The position numbers were made by a program, and so were the translations under genes. From Amoebidium appalachense (Eukaryota > Ichthyosporea), in NCBI GenBank assembly GCA_963693365.1, contig CAVNZM010000005.1, positions 62,001-126,000 on the forward strand: a DNA stretch of 64,000 nt, read 5' to 3'. Positions 35,805-48,021 of the stretch are shown in pieces. The first letter of the stretch is position 1; every line of letters starts with the position of its first letter. Under the pieces are notes generated by a model. It saw nothing but the letters and a program-made list of their open reading frames with translations. It did not search any database and had not been told where the DNA came from.

Positions 35805-36972
35805 ACACACACAATGCATCCGCGCATCATGGTCCATGCATACACGTGTGTGGATAGATGCACAGGTGCACGAATCCACGCACGCACGCACCCACAGAGC
35901 ACGTGTGCGCACGCACACACAAACACACATGTGTACACGTGCACGCGCATTCACACGCACACACAAACGCACATACACATGCAGTCATGGACAGCGGCCA
36001 GAGCCAAACCGTCCAGGTCGCCCGTCTACCATGCAGCTGCATTTATCCGGCGAAGGGGGGAACCTTTCCCTGAGAAGTGGTGATGGGTCCAACACCACCC
36101 ATACGGCCAACACAACAGCCACCAGGGGCAAGGCCACTGCCACGGTTCCAACGCAAAGGCGGCGCGCACGATTCACGCAAACACGAACCACAGATCAGAA
36201 TGGTTTGGAGTATTATGTGTCTGTGGGCGAGGAGGTACGTTCGGGTAGATGGTCGGATGCGGAGACCGCGTTGATTGAAAGTATTGTTATTTCGCTTGCG
36301 GAACAAAAGTTGCCGGCAACAGAGGAGGACATATTTGCACATTACCATGCAGCATTGGAGGGCAACGAGGAGGGTGTGGGGCTGGATGCCATCCTTTCCA
36401 AAACATTGAAACAAATCAAGTCAAAAATAGAACACATTGAGAAGGAAAGACGTTTGCGTAGTCAGGTGGCCGCCGAGGTGAGGGAGGAAATCGCGAGGGC
36501 TAAGGAAGCCGCTGCTAGGACAGTTACGGAGAAAGCAAGCGAGAGAGCACGAAACACGAAACGTGGGCTGAAGTCACAGAGTAATTCACAGACTGCCCCG
36601 TCAAAGAAGGCCAAGCCCAGCGGCCTTTCACGTGCAAGCACCAACACAGGTGTTGCCCCTCAGGAGCATGATCCCACCAGTTCGTCAACCGATTCGGCGG
36701 ATGAATTCCAAAGCACCCAACAGTCTGGGGTGATTCCCCCTAGCCAGCACCCGCACCATCCGCAAGCGTTCCACCCCAGTTATTATCACACATACCCGAG
36801 CACGATAGCCAGTGCACAATGTAGCGTCTGTCAACTGACTTTAGCAATCCCTCCCCATCTGTGTCATACTTACATGCAATGCTGTAGGTGCAAGGCCATG
36901 TTGTATGCTCTGGTCACCGCTTTTGGCATCCGCCTGCTCAGTTTTAGTGTCACGGATAATAGGTGGAAGTGA
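33066..36972 (+). CDS. OTU-domain cysteine protease with CXC-like and Myb-like regions (element copy 2)
   Basis: Exons 33066-33366, 34414-35238 and 35985-36972 correspond exactly in length (301, 825 and 988 nt) and phase to those of copy 1. The OTU Cys motif (DGNCLF) and His motif (DHYSVV), the cysteine-rich block, the Myb-like segment and the terminal CxxC pair are all intact. I noticed one amino-acid difference, Leu for Phe in the linker (SGLSRAS at about 36623; SGFSRAS in copy 1). The intron between the second and third exons carries the SINE-like insertion absent from copy 1. The 5' coding end is unresolved here too. Confidence 0.75.
35411..35566 (+). mobile_element. SINE-like dispersed repeat, form A (copy A2), inserted in element copy 2
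   Basis: The sequence from CGAGGGGAATAGGTCGAAAC to GACGCATTCAAAA sits inside a C run that is uninterrupted at the matching place in copy 1 (about 28799-28818). C bases lie on both sides, so any target duplication is hidden in the C run. The left junction (CGAGGGGAA) resembles both the element (CGAGGTGAA) and the right flank (GGAGGGGAAA). Confidence 0.85.
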
Positions 36973-37508
36973 GCCAATCCCTCCACGTAGTTTTTTATTT
37001 TTCTAATTGTTATTGTGGCTGCCAGCTGCTTTGGGGTCAGGTGGCAAACGTAGGGCATGTCTAGTAGGTTCGATTAGTATGGGATTTGGCATCATGATGC
37101 CAAGACTTAGTCAATACAGTAACTTAAGAATCAGTTTGTTAGGTGTTAGTTGTAACATTTAACTTCCAGTAATGTTCAGCATGTCAGAGTGGTAGTTTAT
37201 GATTGTAATGTTACTTACAGTTTAACTGTAATGTCACGGTGTATGTAGAGTATGCTGTCACATTCAATGCACACACACGGCACACACACATGAACATGCA
37301 CACACGCAACCACATACACGTCAAGCACACACTACGTATACATCCATGCATGCGACATTCGCCTTTTTAATACCTATGATATCATTACGTAGTCAAAATA
37401 CCATAATAATAATGTGTAGAAGTGATTGCAGGTCACTTTCACATGCTGCAGCTGTTTTATTAATAATGACACCGTAAATTAATGGCAAGCACACTGCAGA
37501 CTCGGATT

Positions 37509-37547
<39 letters not shown>

Positions 37548-37617
37548 AACCCCCCCCCCCCCCCCCCCCCTTCCCACCTCGAAATTTTTGGGCGGGGGCG
37601 GGGGGGGGGGGGGGGGG

Positions 37618-37772
<155 letters not shown>

Positions 37773-38039
37773 GCTTGGGAAACGAGGGTGCAACCGATTT
37801 GTGGATGTCTAGGGTACCAGCCAAATGCTCTTTCAAAAGTTTCACTAACCGTTTGGCGGGCACACTGGTTTCACAAGACTCTATGTAGGCCGCAAATTTA
37901 TGTTGGTTCATAGCCCATGATTATATATCATTGTTTAGCAAACAGCCTTGTACTGCCTTGATTAATAGTGTTGGTGTAATTCACGGATTCTGACTTGAAT
38001 TCGAACTTTACAGGGCCCCGAGTCTAGGGTGTACCTCTA

Positions 38040-38481
38040 TTGGGACTTGCAGCCAATCAGCTGCCTCCGTTTCGGGCTCCCGACTATAGATACCCTTTCC
38101 TCCTACACTGAAACAAAAAAAAAGTGTGGAGAAACAGCAAAGAGGGAAAACGAAAAATACAGTGACTAATAGCTAGGAGACGGGCAAAAATGAAGTAGGA
38201 CTTGTAGTTGCATCACACTATTCATTTTGTCAGACCCAACCGGTAATGGCTTCAACACAGTAGTACTAATCTAAGTAGGAAGTGACCGTGCAGCTGTAAG
38301 CACGTAGACTGGCGAAGGGCAGTTTTTCAGAGCCTATAGGTAGAGGACGTTCACAAAGCTGTTGTGTTTCTCCTATTTTTATTTGTGTGTTGAGGCAAGC
38401 AGGAGGGTTGTCACCCAGGCATAGGCCTAGCAGCTCCGGGACATACACCACGTCTAGCGCACACCCCTTTGTTCCGCCGCC
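38040..38481 (+). promoter_or_regulatory. Promoter region of the SYLF-SH3 gene
   Basis: CCAAT at 38053-38057, with a TATA-like ACTATAGATA at 38092-38101 about 40 bp later. The ATG follows at 38482. Spacing suits a core promoter with a long 5' UTR; the start site is inferred. Confidence 0.45.
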
Positions 38482-39839
38482 ATGCCCAACCCCGTGCCCC
38501 AGAACCTTGCCAAGCAGGCAAACAAGGCCGCCTCAGTCATCGAGTCATTCACCCAGCAGAGCGCAACCAAGGGCCCTGATAAGTTTCTCATCCCCCGGGA
38601 CGTTATCGATCGGTGCCAGGGCTTGGCCGTGATAAGTGTCGTGCGTGCAGGAGTGTTCTGCGCGATAAAAGGCGGTTCTGGTGTTGTGTTTGCCAAGAAG
38701 CACTCGGGGAGAATGGTCGGCGCCTGCCGCCATAAGCATGGTGGGGATCAGCGGGGGGTTTGCGTTTGGCGTTGAGCTGACCAACTTTGTGCTTGTGCTC
38801 AACACGGAGGATGCCGTCTTGGCCTTTGCACGGGGCAACGTCACCCTGGGAGCTAACGTGTCCGTGGCGGCCGGCCCTGTTGGGCGGTCTGCTGAGGCCG
38901 ACGTGGCCATAAAGAACACAGCCGCAGTTTTCACCTACTCAAAGTCCAGCGGCCTATTTGCGGGGGTTTCTTTGGAGGGGGCTGGTATCATCGTCAACGA
39001 TGCAACAAACAAGAAGTTTTATGGGCGAGAGATCAAAGCCGTGGAGGTGCTAACACACGATGGGGTTGCGGACATGAAGCACTATGGCGAGTTTGCGCGA
39101 CTATACAAGGCCCTGCAAGACAGGTCGGCATACAACACGTCCACGTCCTCCCTGGCCCCCTCAGCACCCAGCCAACGGGCCAAGTCCGTGAAGTCCCCTG
39201 CCTCAAGGTCCACCTCCAAGCCGTCCCTGCGCAAGGCACCCTCCCCACCCCCAGCAAAGGCAAAGCCACCGCCACCCTCACGGTCACCCCCCAGCGAGCC
39301 TGCTAGTAGGTCCTACAGCAGTGGGTCTGGCCTGGGCAGTCGCTATCCAAACACAAACACCACCTCGTCCTCGTCCTACGGTTCCAAACCAACCTACCCC
39401 ACAAGCACATATGCTGCCCCCCGCAGCACCTACACCCCCCCAGCATCCGCGTCTTCCTACCGGTCGAGCTACACCCCCGCCCCTTCCTACACCCCCTCCT
39501 ACACGCCCTCTGCCCCCCCCCTACACGCCCTCTGCCCCGTCCTACAGCCCCTCAGACTACGACCAGCCCGGGGCAGGCAGCAGCTACGGCACGTACGGCA
39601 CAGACACAGCCAGCGCCCCTGAGCCCTGTGTGCCTGCCCGGCCTGAGTGGGGGGACGTGGCCGTGGACAGGGGCCGTGCGCTGTTCGACTATGCCTGCAG
39701 CCAGCCGGGTGACCTGGATTTGCGCACAGGAGACGAGGTGTGTGTACTGGTCAAGGACAGCAGTGGGTGGTGGCAGGGCAGGAACATGCACACGGGGTGC
39801 TACGGGGTCTTCCCTGCCGCATATGTCAGCTGCAGCTGA
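38482..39839 (+). CDS. SYLF-SH3 protein (Ysc84/SH3YL1 family), with two frameshifts
   Basis: An intronless gene read in three consecutive frames. Frame 1 (38482 to about 38705) gives MPNPVPQNLAKQANKAASVI ... AIKGGSGVVFAKKHSG. An extra G in the GGGG at 38706-38709 shifts to frame 2, EWSAPAAISMVGISGGFAFG through the SYLF hallmark regions ELTNFVLVLNTEDAV, GPVGRSAEADV, YSKSSGLFAGVSLEG and KFYG, then a Pro/Ser/Tyr linker with TPSYTPS repeats. An extra C in the nine-C run at 39513-39521 shifts to frame 3, which ends in a complete SH3 domain (ALFDYACSQPGDLDLRTGDE, GWWQGR, YGVFPAAYV). SYLF domains bind phosphoinositides and actin in endocytosis. Removing one base at each run would restore one continuous frame, so sequencing error is more likely than a pseudogene. 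Confidence 0.92.
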
Positions 39840-40058
39840 GGGCTGTGTGCGTGTTATGTTTTGTTTTTATGCAAAAGGAAACTAGCCTGGTGCCGACCGA
39901 CCACAGAATGTATGTTTATGTACCCCCCGCAGTAGTTATGAACCCCTATCCCGGGTCTGTCTGGGGTAGGGGAGGAGGTTAACCCCGTGCTGGCCACTGG
40001 TGTTTTTAAATATATTGTTAGCCTTGTCCCGTGTGCATGCTTACACTGGTATTCCCCC

Positions 40059-40188
40059 GATGGGCTCTGCTTATGACGCATACTGTGCGCATGGCTGATG
40101 TTGCATACTTGAATGTTTGCCTTTGCATGTGTCCTGCACCATGCTTCTCATCGTGTATGCGTACTTCGTACTGTGTTCCGCATTCAAA
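40059..40188 (+). mobile_element. SINE-like dispersed repeat, form B, 5'-truncated (copy B2)
   Basis: Starts at GATGGGCTCTGCTTATGACG and ends GTTCCGCATTCAAA against a C run followed by (CA)n. It lies about 220 bp past the SYLF-SH3 stop codon. Confidence 0.8.
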
Positions 40189-40189
40189 C

Positions 40190-40215
40190 CCCCCCCCCCC
40201 CCCCCCCCCTCTATA

Positions 40216-40255
<40 letters not shown>

Positions 40256-40389
40256 CAAAAACACAAACAGCAAACAAGGGTGCTCATGCAGGCACACACT
40301 CGCTTACGCATACACACGAGTACGTGCCTGCAAAAGTGCACACACACACCACACATACACGCACACATGCACAAACAGCGCGCTCACAT

Positions 40390-40435
<46 letters not shown>

Positions 40436-40444
40436 AGTATACAG

Positions 40445-40476
<32 letters not shown>

Positions 40477-40741
40477 AGATATGTGCGTGCCTACAGTGCG
40501 CGCACTCAGACACATTCACTCAGTTTCTTGCTAGTTTACCTATCCTCCCCTCCTCCCCCCCTCCCCCCCCCCCCCCCCCCCCCCCCCCCCAGCCCAACCC
40601 ACCACCCAACCCAGTCAACCACCCCATCACCCCTCATTCTACGACCACCACTTAAAAATCAAAACGACGGAACAAATATATACACAAAGCCGCACGTGCG
40701 CGCTTACATTGACACAAAGCATACATACACTCATTCCCAGG

Positions 40742-40773
<32 letters not shown>

Positions 40774-40892
40774 TGCACACGTGGCGCACACTCGCACACG
40801 CGCGCACACATACACACATACACACACACACACACCACACACACACACACACACATGTACACGTGGTGTACACCCGCATGCGCACGCACGCG

Positions 40893-40942
<50 letters not shown>

Positions 40943-41217
40943 CACATATGGCACGCACAACATATGATACATAGGTACATGCGCACATGGGTCTTTGCAG
41001 GTGCAATCATTTTGAACCCCCCCCCCAAAAAAAAGAAAAAACGAAGACAGGCTCCACTTGTGATGCACATTTCAGGTTATGCGTGCTCTTTTCCTTTTTT
41101 TTGCCTAATTGTTCAAAACAGCTTTGTGCTGGCTTGTCGTAAACAAGCATTGTTGGCATTTTGTAGCGTATTATACCTCCCCCCCCCCCCCCCCCCCCCC
41201 CTTCCTCCCCCTACCCC

Positions 41218-41248
<31 letters not shown>

Positions 41249-41257
41249 AAAAAAAAA

Positions 41258-41285
<28 letters not shown>
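40190..41285. repeat. C-run and (CA)n-rich DNA
   Basis: (CA)n blocks at about 40218-40255, 40390-40430, 40446-40471 and 40750-40940, C runs at about 40562-40590, and a C-A-C homopolymer block at 41179-41289. No gene is supported. Confidence 0.75.
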
Positions 41286-41289
<4 letters not shown>

Positions 41290-41291
<2 letters not shown>

Positions 41292-41733
41292 TTCTTTCAG
41301 AAGTGTCCTTTCAGGACAGACCACTGTGTGGAGATCGCTTTACTTCCATGCAAACGGGCATGGTTGCTCTGTGTCGTGCATCTGTAAGCACATGCGCATT
41401 TTTCGCTGCAATGCGTTAGTTTGCACACAAATCTTCACCGTTTTGCTCACCTTGCTTGCATAAGCAACCCTGCTCGTCTTTGATCAAGACGGTTTGACCC
41501 TCCCAAGTTCAGTTGATGCTGCTGTCTGAGTTAGAGTGTCGTTTATACGCTGGCTAAGGGGTCGAAACTCATACGCAATTGATGACTTGGGCCCTCCCTG
41601 AGGATGGGCTCTGCTTATTGACGCATACTGTGCGCATGGCTGATGTTGCATACTTGAATGTTTGCCTTTGCATGTGTCCTGCACCATGCTTCTCGTCGTG
41701 TATGCGTACTTCGTACCATGTTCCGCATTCAAA
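41290..41733 (+). mobile_element. SINE-like dispersed repeat, form B, near full length (copy B3)
   Basis: About 444 bp from TCTTCTTTCAGAAGTGTCC to GTTCCGCATTCAAA, preceded and followed by C runs. It corresponds end to end to the tandem units on the minus strand at 58.1-59.4 kb, so this is probably the complete element. The internal GGGTCGAAACTC resembles a polymerase III B box, but I find no convincing A box. Confidence 0.85.
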
Positions 41734-41813
41734 CCCCATCCCCCCCCTCCGAAACTTTAAAGCAAAAGAAAAAAGAGAAAAAGAAGCCTGGAAAGAAAAG
41801 AAAGGAAGAAAGA

Positions 41814-41819
<6 letters not shown>

Positions 41820-41880
<61 letters not shown>
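41820..41880 (+). repeat. (GA)n tract followed by a G run
   Basis: About 30 GA units, then GT units and a G run to about 41920. Confidence 0.9.
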
Positions 41881-41883
<3 letters not shown>

Positions 41884-42127
41884 GTGTGTGTGTTGGGGGG
41901 GGGGGGGGGGGGGGGGGGGGACATTGCAGAGCCTTAAGCTGAACACATGACTTGGCATGCTTGGCACCCAAATATATCATCGGTCTTTGTGGTCTTGCAT
42001 TTACATATAGCCTTGACTGGTTTGGCCACTGGTGCCTATTGGGCCATGAACACAGTGGAAAGGGTGACGATTTCAGTGCAACACACAACAGCCTCAACGG
42101 TTCACCAGATACCATACATATGCAGCC

Positions 42128-42161
<34 letters not shown>

Positions 42162-42164
<3 letters not shown>

Positions 42165-42245
42165 ACGAATTCCGGGTCGACAAATTCTGGTACTATGAAT
42201 GACTTGGGCATCCCTTGATGTTGGGCTCTTCTGTTTACCTACTCT
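42162..42245 (+). mobile_element. Diverged fragment of the SINE-like repeat (copy A5)
   Basis: After a C run, GGTACTATGAATGACTTGGG and ATGTTGGGCTCT match the middle of form A with many substitutions. It is an old copy. Confidence 0.5.
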
Positions 42246-42481
42246 TTGCCCTTTTTTGTTGAAGACACACCATTAACCGTTGTTGTAATCCGGCAATGTG
42301 CACCCTTTTGTACGCCCTAACACAACCTCCCCCCCACCCTCCCCCCTCCTCCTCCTCCCCCCACACGCAACATGCACATGCACACTTGCAAATCACCACC
42401 ACCACACCTACTGTGCACAGACGCACACACATACATATCGTAGCACACATACACCACCACAGCACACACACACACACATAT

Positions 42482-42539
42482 ACATGTACACCGTGACACG
42501 CACACACACACACGCACACACACACACACGGACACACAC

Positions 42540-42586
<47 letters not shown>

Positions 42587-42631
42587 CACAAACACACACA
42601 CACACACACACGGACACACACATACACACAC

Positions 42632-42672
<41 letters not shown>

Positions 42673-42725
42673 GTCATCGGTGCTGCAAGGTCCTCCAGGA
42701 ATGTGTTTTTTTTTAAAAAAAAGGG

Positions 42726-42758
<33 letters not shown>

Positions 42759-43012
42759 CGCGGGCACACACACGCACCCACACGCACACACACGCACACA
42801 CACGCACGCACGCACACACACACACACGTACACACACACGTACCGTTAATATCAGATGTGCACATGTGCATGCACACGCATAAGTCTCTTACCCTACATG
42901 CATGTATGTGATATGCATATGCGCACACAGCGAAACAGATCCACAAAAGCACACACATAACATATGCATGCACACAGTGTCACACATACACACACACACA
43001 CAAACAATAAAA

Positions 43013-43047
<35 letters not shown>

Positions 43048-43085
43048 AATACACACACACACACACACACATGCACAGAGGTGCG
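42482..43085. repeat. Long (CA)n-rich block
   Basis: CA dinucleotide tracts at about 42482-42672, 42727-42840 and 42985-43075, interrupted by ACGGAC-type variants. No gene. Confidence 0.85.
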
Positions 43086-43198
43086 CATATATGCACGTGC
43101 GTGGCCACGGGGTGCGGCATACCAGCACGTCTATTATTTATGCGTGGGCTGGATAGGTGCTGCCGGGAGCCTGAGCCTTGGGTCCCAACCTAAGCTTT

Positions 43199-43420
43199 AT
43201 CTGAGAATGTGTCACTGTGGTTGGGCATGGTGGTGCATGATGTGTGGTTGGGCATGGTGGGCATGATGTGTGGTTGGGCATGGTGGGCATGATGTGTGGT
43301 TGGGCATGGTGGGGCATGATGTGTGGTTGGGCATGGTGGGCATGATCATGGTGTGGTAGGGAATGGTGGGGCATGATGTGTGGTTGGGCATGGTGGGGCA
43401 TGATGTGTGGTTCCATTACG
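43199..43420 (+). repeat. ~27-bp minisatellite
   Basis: About eight units of the type TGTGGTTGGGCATGGTGGG plus CATGATG. It lies upstream of the mannosyltransferase-like gene. Confidence 0.85.
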
Positions 43421-43978
43421 TAGAATGCTGGGCGTAGAATGCTGGGCGATACAATGTGCCCGTGTCTTTTCTGTCAGGTCAAGCTCAGGCCTCCTTCCGG
43501 CGTAGAGCTAGGGGGAAATACCTTCTATATATGGCCAAGGCTAGGGTGATTTGATTCGTAGATCAAACAGATTAGCCAATTTAGGCAGGCAAAAAACCCC
43601 TGATGACGTAGCAACCGGCGGCAACTCCTGTATCATACCACGGCAGCACTACATATCAGTGTTGTGTTTAGCGAAGTCAGGGACCAGCCCCCGAGTAACA
43701 CAACCTGCTGACGTCTTGCATGCTATAGCTGAACACCAGCCGGTAGTGAGGGGTGGTTGCATCTGCACGGCACACAGCACAGTGTTACATAGTGTGTCAA
43801 GTGGGGGCTGGCAGACTACAGCCATTGATTAATTCAATCGGATCAAAGGGTGACCGCAGCCTGCTGTGTCCCTATTCAAAGATTGCACCCGTCAGTACAG
43901 TTTAGTGTGGTTGTGTTACTACCTATCAGCTATACTTTTTTGTACCCCACACTTGGTTTCATCACAGCTACAGGCGAG

Positions 43979-44522
43979 ATGGGGGCAAACATGGGCGACA
44001 GGTTCGACCAGAGGGGCAGCGAGACCCTTCGGAGGACAAGAAAGCGGATCCAGGTATTGGGTGGTGGGGTCTGTGGTGGTGGTGGTGTTTGGTGGTGGTG
44101 ATGGTGACCGAGGCGGTTGTGAGTGTGGGGCTGGGGGTGATGGTGGTGAGTCGATGGTAGATCTGACTGACACGGCGATGCGTGTTGCTGGCGGTGAATT
44201 TTGTGATAGGAAGGGGGGATGGTCGTGGGATGGTGTGGTAGTGGTGTTAGTGACTGTTTGGTCGCTAATGGTGGTGGTGGTGGGGCAGTTTGTGGGTTAT
44301 TTTGGGGGGGGAAGCTCGAAGGGGGGAGGGGGGGGGGGGGGTGGGGGTGACAAGATCTCGAAGGCACAGTGAGTGGGCAGCACTTACCCATAACCTAAGA
44401 CAGACGCTGTAAGGTGTTGCTGTGGATATAGTGGTGTTGGGAGCCAACTTATCGGGTGTAGCGCAAAATATGCCTTTGAGGCTCCCCCCGCCTCCCCCCC
44501 TACCCCCCCCCCTCCTCCCCCC

Positions 44523-44567
<45 letters not shown>

Positions 44568-45204
44568 AAAGAAAGAAAGAAAAAAGAAGAAAAGAAAAGA
44601 AAAGAAAAGAAAAGAAAAGAAAAGAAAAGAAAAGAAAAGAAAAGAAAAGAAAAGAAAAAGAAAGAAAAAAAGAAAATGGAAACAAAACAAAAAATTAACA
44701 CGCATGCACGCACACACACACGCACGTACACACACAGACGCACCCACACACACTGTACTTCCTTCTTTCCTTTCCTGACCCCCCCCTCCCCCCCCCAACC
44801 CGGCCCCTTTCCTGCTGCCCTACCCTTATTGCCTGACCTGTATGCTCTTTGCTGTGCTGTTGGGTGCCTTTCCACTTGGCCGAGGCCACCACTAGGGCAC
44901 ATGCACACAGTGCCTGCACGGTTATGTTCTGTTCTCATACATGCACACCACGTGCCCTACCCTGTGCACACACGTGTATCTGCCTGTGTACGTGCATAGC
45001 CATTCATGCACAAGATGTATGCACCTAACACCGCAAAAATGGGCCTGTAAGAACCAACATCACGGTCTTCTGCCCTCCTCTGCTTCATGTCACCCAACCA
45101 ACCCCACCCATGCCAACAACAGAACCACTCTCTCGTTTCCTGCCTTACACATCATCCCTGCTGCTGCAACCTTAGAAGCTGCCAATTATTAAGTTAAAAC
45201 CACA

Positions 45205-45239
<35 letters not shown>

Positions 45240-45438
45240 GTACCATTCTGCATCGTGTTATCCGTTTGTTCTTGTGTACTTCGTACTTTTTGACGCATTC
45301 AAAAACCCCCCCTAAGTACCAAACAGTTATCGATCAAAACCCCAAGGTAATGAACACTTGTACATTCATAACTAACCCAGGCACTATTACCCTTTAACAA
45401 CTCCTCCCATCTCTCTCTCTCTCTCTCCTCCCCTCCCC

Positions 45439-45498
<60 letters not shown>

Positions 45499-46015
45499 AC
45501 GATGCTAACCCACCCTTTCAGCTGGAGTGGAACAAGCTGCGCATAGACCCCCTACCAAGAGTGCTGCTTAAACTGGTCGGTTGCTGCCCCTCCCCCGCCC
45601 CCACCTAGATCGCATGTACGAAAGGACAACACTTAAGCCCCTGCCCATGTGCAGGTACATGTGAACTACCCAAGGAAGCACCTCAGCACCCACACACACA
45701 TGCACAAGCAGACACACTGGCACCCCCTCACGTATGACATGCCTTCCTTCCTTTGGAGGCACCATACACCCCTTGCCTGCCAAATGCAGGGTACTCTGTG
45801 TGTTTGCTTGCTGTTTGCCCGTAAAATGGCTCTTTGTGGGTTTCCTTCATGACGCTGGGTGTGTCTTTTTTTCCGCCCTTCTCCCCCCCCGTCCCCCCCC
45901 CCCTCCCCTCCTCCCCTCCCCCCCCCCCCCCCCCCCCCCTCTTTTGGTTTCCATGCCCCCAACCTCAGTAAACCATTTGCTCCCCCCCCCCTCCCCCCTC
46001 CCCCCCCCCCCCCCC

Positions 46016-46048
<33 letters not shown>

Positions 46049-46671
46049 TTACCGTTTCTATATTCCAGACTCGTCATTGTACTATGGTCTACCCCCCCCC
46101 CCCCCCCCCCAAAGATTCACTTTTCACCCCATGCTCCAGTGGACCATGTTCTAACCCTGGCGCCAGGGCTCTCTATTTGGGTCCCTGTTGCTGCTGCTAG
46201 TGCTGTTCAATGCCCTGGGTGGTCACGTGATACAGCAACGTGGCGTCAGCCTGCGCCCAGCTAGCAAGGCAGTGAGCATTGTGGTGCCCACCTACAGAGA
46301 GAACGAGAACATACCAGTGCTGTGCCAGAGGGTCTTTGCAGGTATGGGGGGAGGGGAAGGGCGGGATGTTATTTTTTTGTTTGTTTGTTTTTTTGGGGGG
46401 GGGGGGGGGGTTGGTTCCCTTTCGGAAGGGCAGAGGGGGATAAGAAACAAAAGAACCAAATGTGGAATGTGGCGGTGGATTTGGGCGAGCTATAAAGGGG
46501 AGAGAAGGGGAGTGGTGGTGGTGGTGCGGGGGGGCACGGGAAAGGAGGGAGGGATCTAGAGAAGGATGGATAGTATGTGTGTGTGTGTGTGTGTTTGCGT
46601 GTGTGTGTGTGTGTGCGTGTGTGTGTGATGTGTGTGTGGTTGTTTGTGTGTGCGTGTCACGGCATGTGTGT

Positions 46672-46734
<63 letters not shown>

Positions 46735-46994
46735 CGTGCGCACGCGTGTGTGTGCAGTGTGTCTGTGTCTGTGTGTGCCTGTGTGCAGTGGGGGGGAGCG
46801 GTCACGCCGTCTTGCCAAGTGCACTCGCACACCCCTATATATTAAGGAGCATGGGTCTTACATGCACACCGACACATCATCCATAGCGCTGCAGGGGGAG
46901 GACATAGAGGCGGAGCTGATCATAGTGGACGACAACAGCCAGGACGGCAGTGTGGACACCGTGTTGGAGCTGCAGAGGACGTACAACGTCACGT

Positions 46995-47053
<59 letters not shown>

Positions 47054-47987
47054 CACGTGTGTAGGTGTGTGCCTGTGGCTGTGTGGCTGTGTGTCTGTCT
47101 GTGTGCGTCTCTTTTTCTCTCTCCACTGTTTGTGTATGTGTGTGTGTGTATGTGTGCGTGTGTATGTTCGGGCGTTTATGTGTGTGTGTATGCAGGTACC
47201 TTTGTAGGTGTATGCCTGTCTGTGTGTCGGTGTGTTCGTGTCTGTGTGTGGTGGACGTGTGTGTACGTCCGCGTGGCTACGTCAAGGAGGCTGGGGATGT
47301 GTTGTGTGTGTGTGTGGGATGGTGGCAGTTGGGTGTTGCGACATGCTGTCTTCATACACCTCTCTGTCTGTGTGTGGGCAAATGGGAATGGGGCAAAACA
47401 TGATGGTAAGGGGTGTATGCTGGTGTGTGCCTCTGTGGGTTGCTGGTTGACTGTGTGTGTGGCTGCCTGCCTGCACCAACACACTGCTACGTGCGCAATG
47501 AGCCAAGTGGCCCCAGAGACATGCCCCGGATAGGTGGATGTTTTGTTGACGTGGCATAAACCCCCACTCTAGTGTGTTGACGTGGTATACCCCCCCCCCC
47601 CCCCCACTCTAGTGTGTTGACGTGGCATAACCCCCCTCCCCCCCCCCCCACTCTAGTGTGTTGACGTGGCATAACCCCCCTCCCCCCCCACTCTAGTGTG
47701 TTGACGTGGCATAACCCCCCTCCCCCCCCCCACTCTAGTGTGTTGACGTGGCATAACCCCCCTCCCCCCCACTCTAGTGTGTTGACGTGGCATAAACCCC
47801 CACTCTAGTGTGTTGACGTGGCATAAACCCCCCCTCCACTCTAGTGTGTTGACGTTGCATAAACCCCCCCAGGATTGTGGTGCGCAAGAGAGAGAAGGGC
47901 CTGAGCTCAGCCGTCATCCATGGGTTTGGCCATCCCAAGCATGACGTCATGATGGTGGGGGCTACACACACACACACGCACACACAA

Positions 47988-48021
<34 letters not shown>

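Noticed and set aside
42162-42185. Cloning linker or vector remnant (GAATTCCGGGTCGAC-like sequence)
   Set aside because: The adjoining sequence aligns with the SINE-like family, where a similar GAAATTCGGG or GGTCGAAACTC occurs at the same position, so the restriction-site look is coincidental.
42235-42849. Open frames reading CVCVCV or HTHTHT over hundreds of codons
   Set aside because: They arise from (GT)n/(CA)n tracts, which are open in several frames on both strands. The same applies to similar readings at 6.5-8.4, 40.0-43.1, 46.5-49.7 and 55.2-55.9 kb.
47562-47872. Regularly spaced repeats resembling a CRISPR array
   Set aside because: Spacers are short C runs, the units lie inside an intron of a eukaryotic gene, and no cas genes are present. 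This is a minisatellite.
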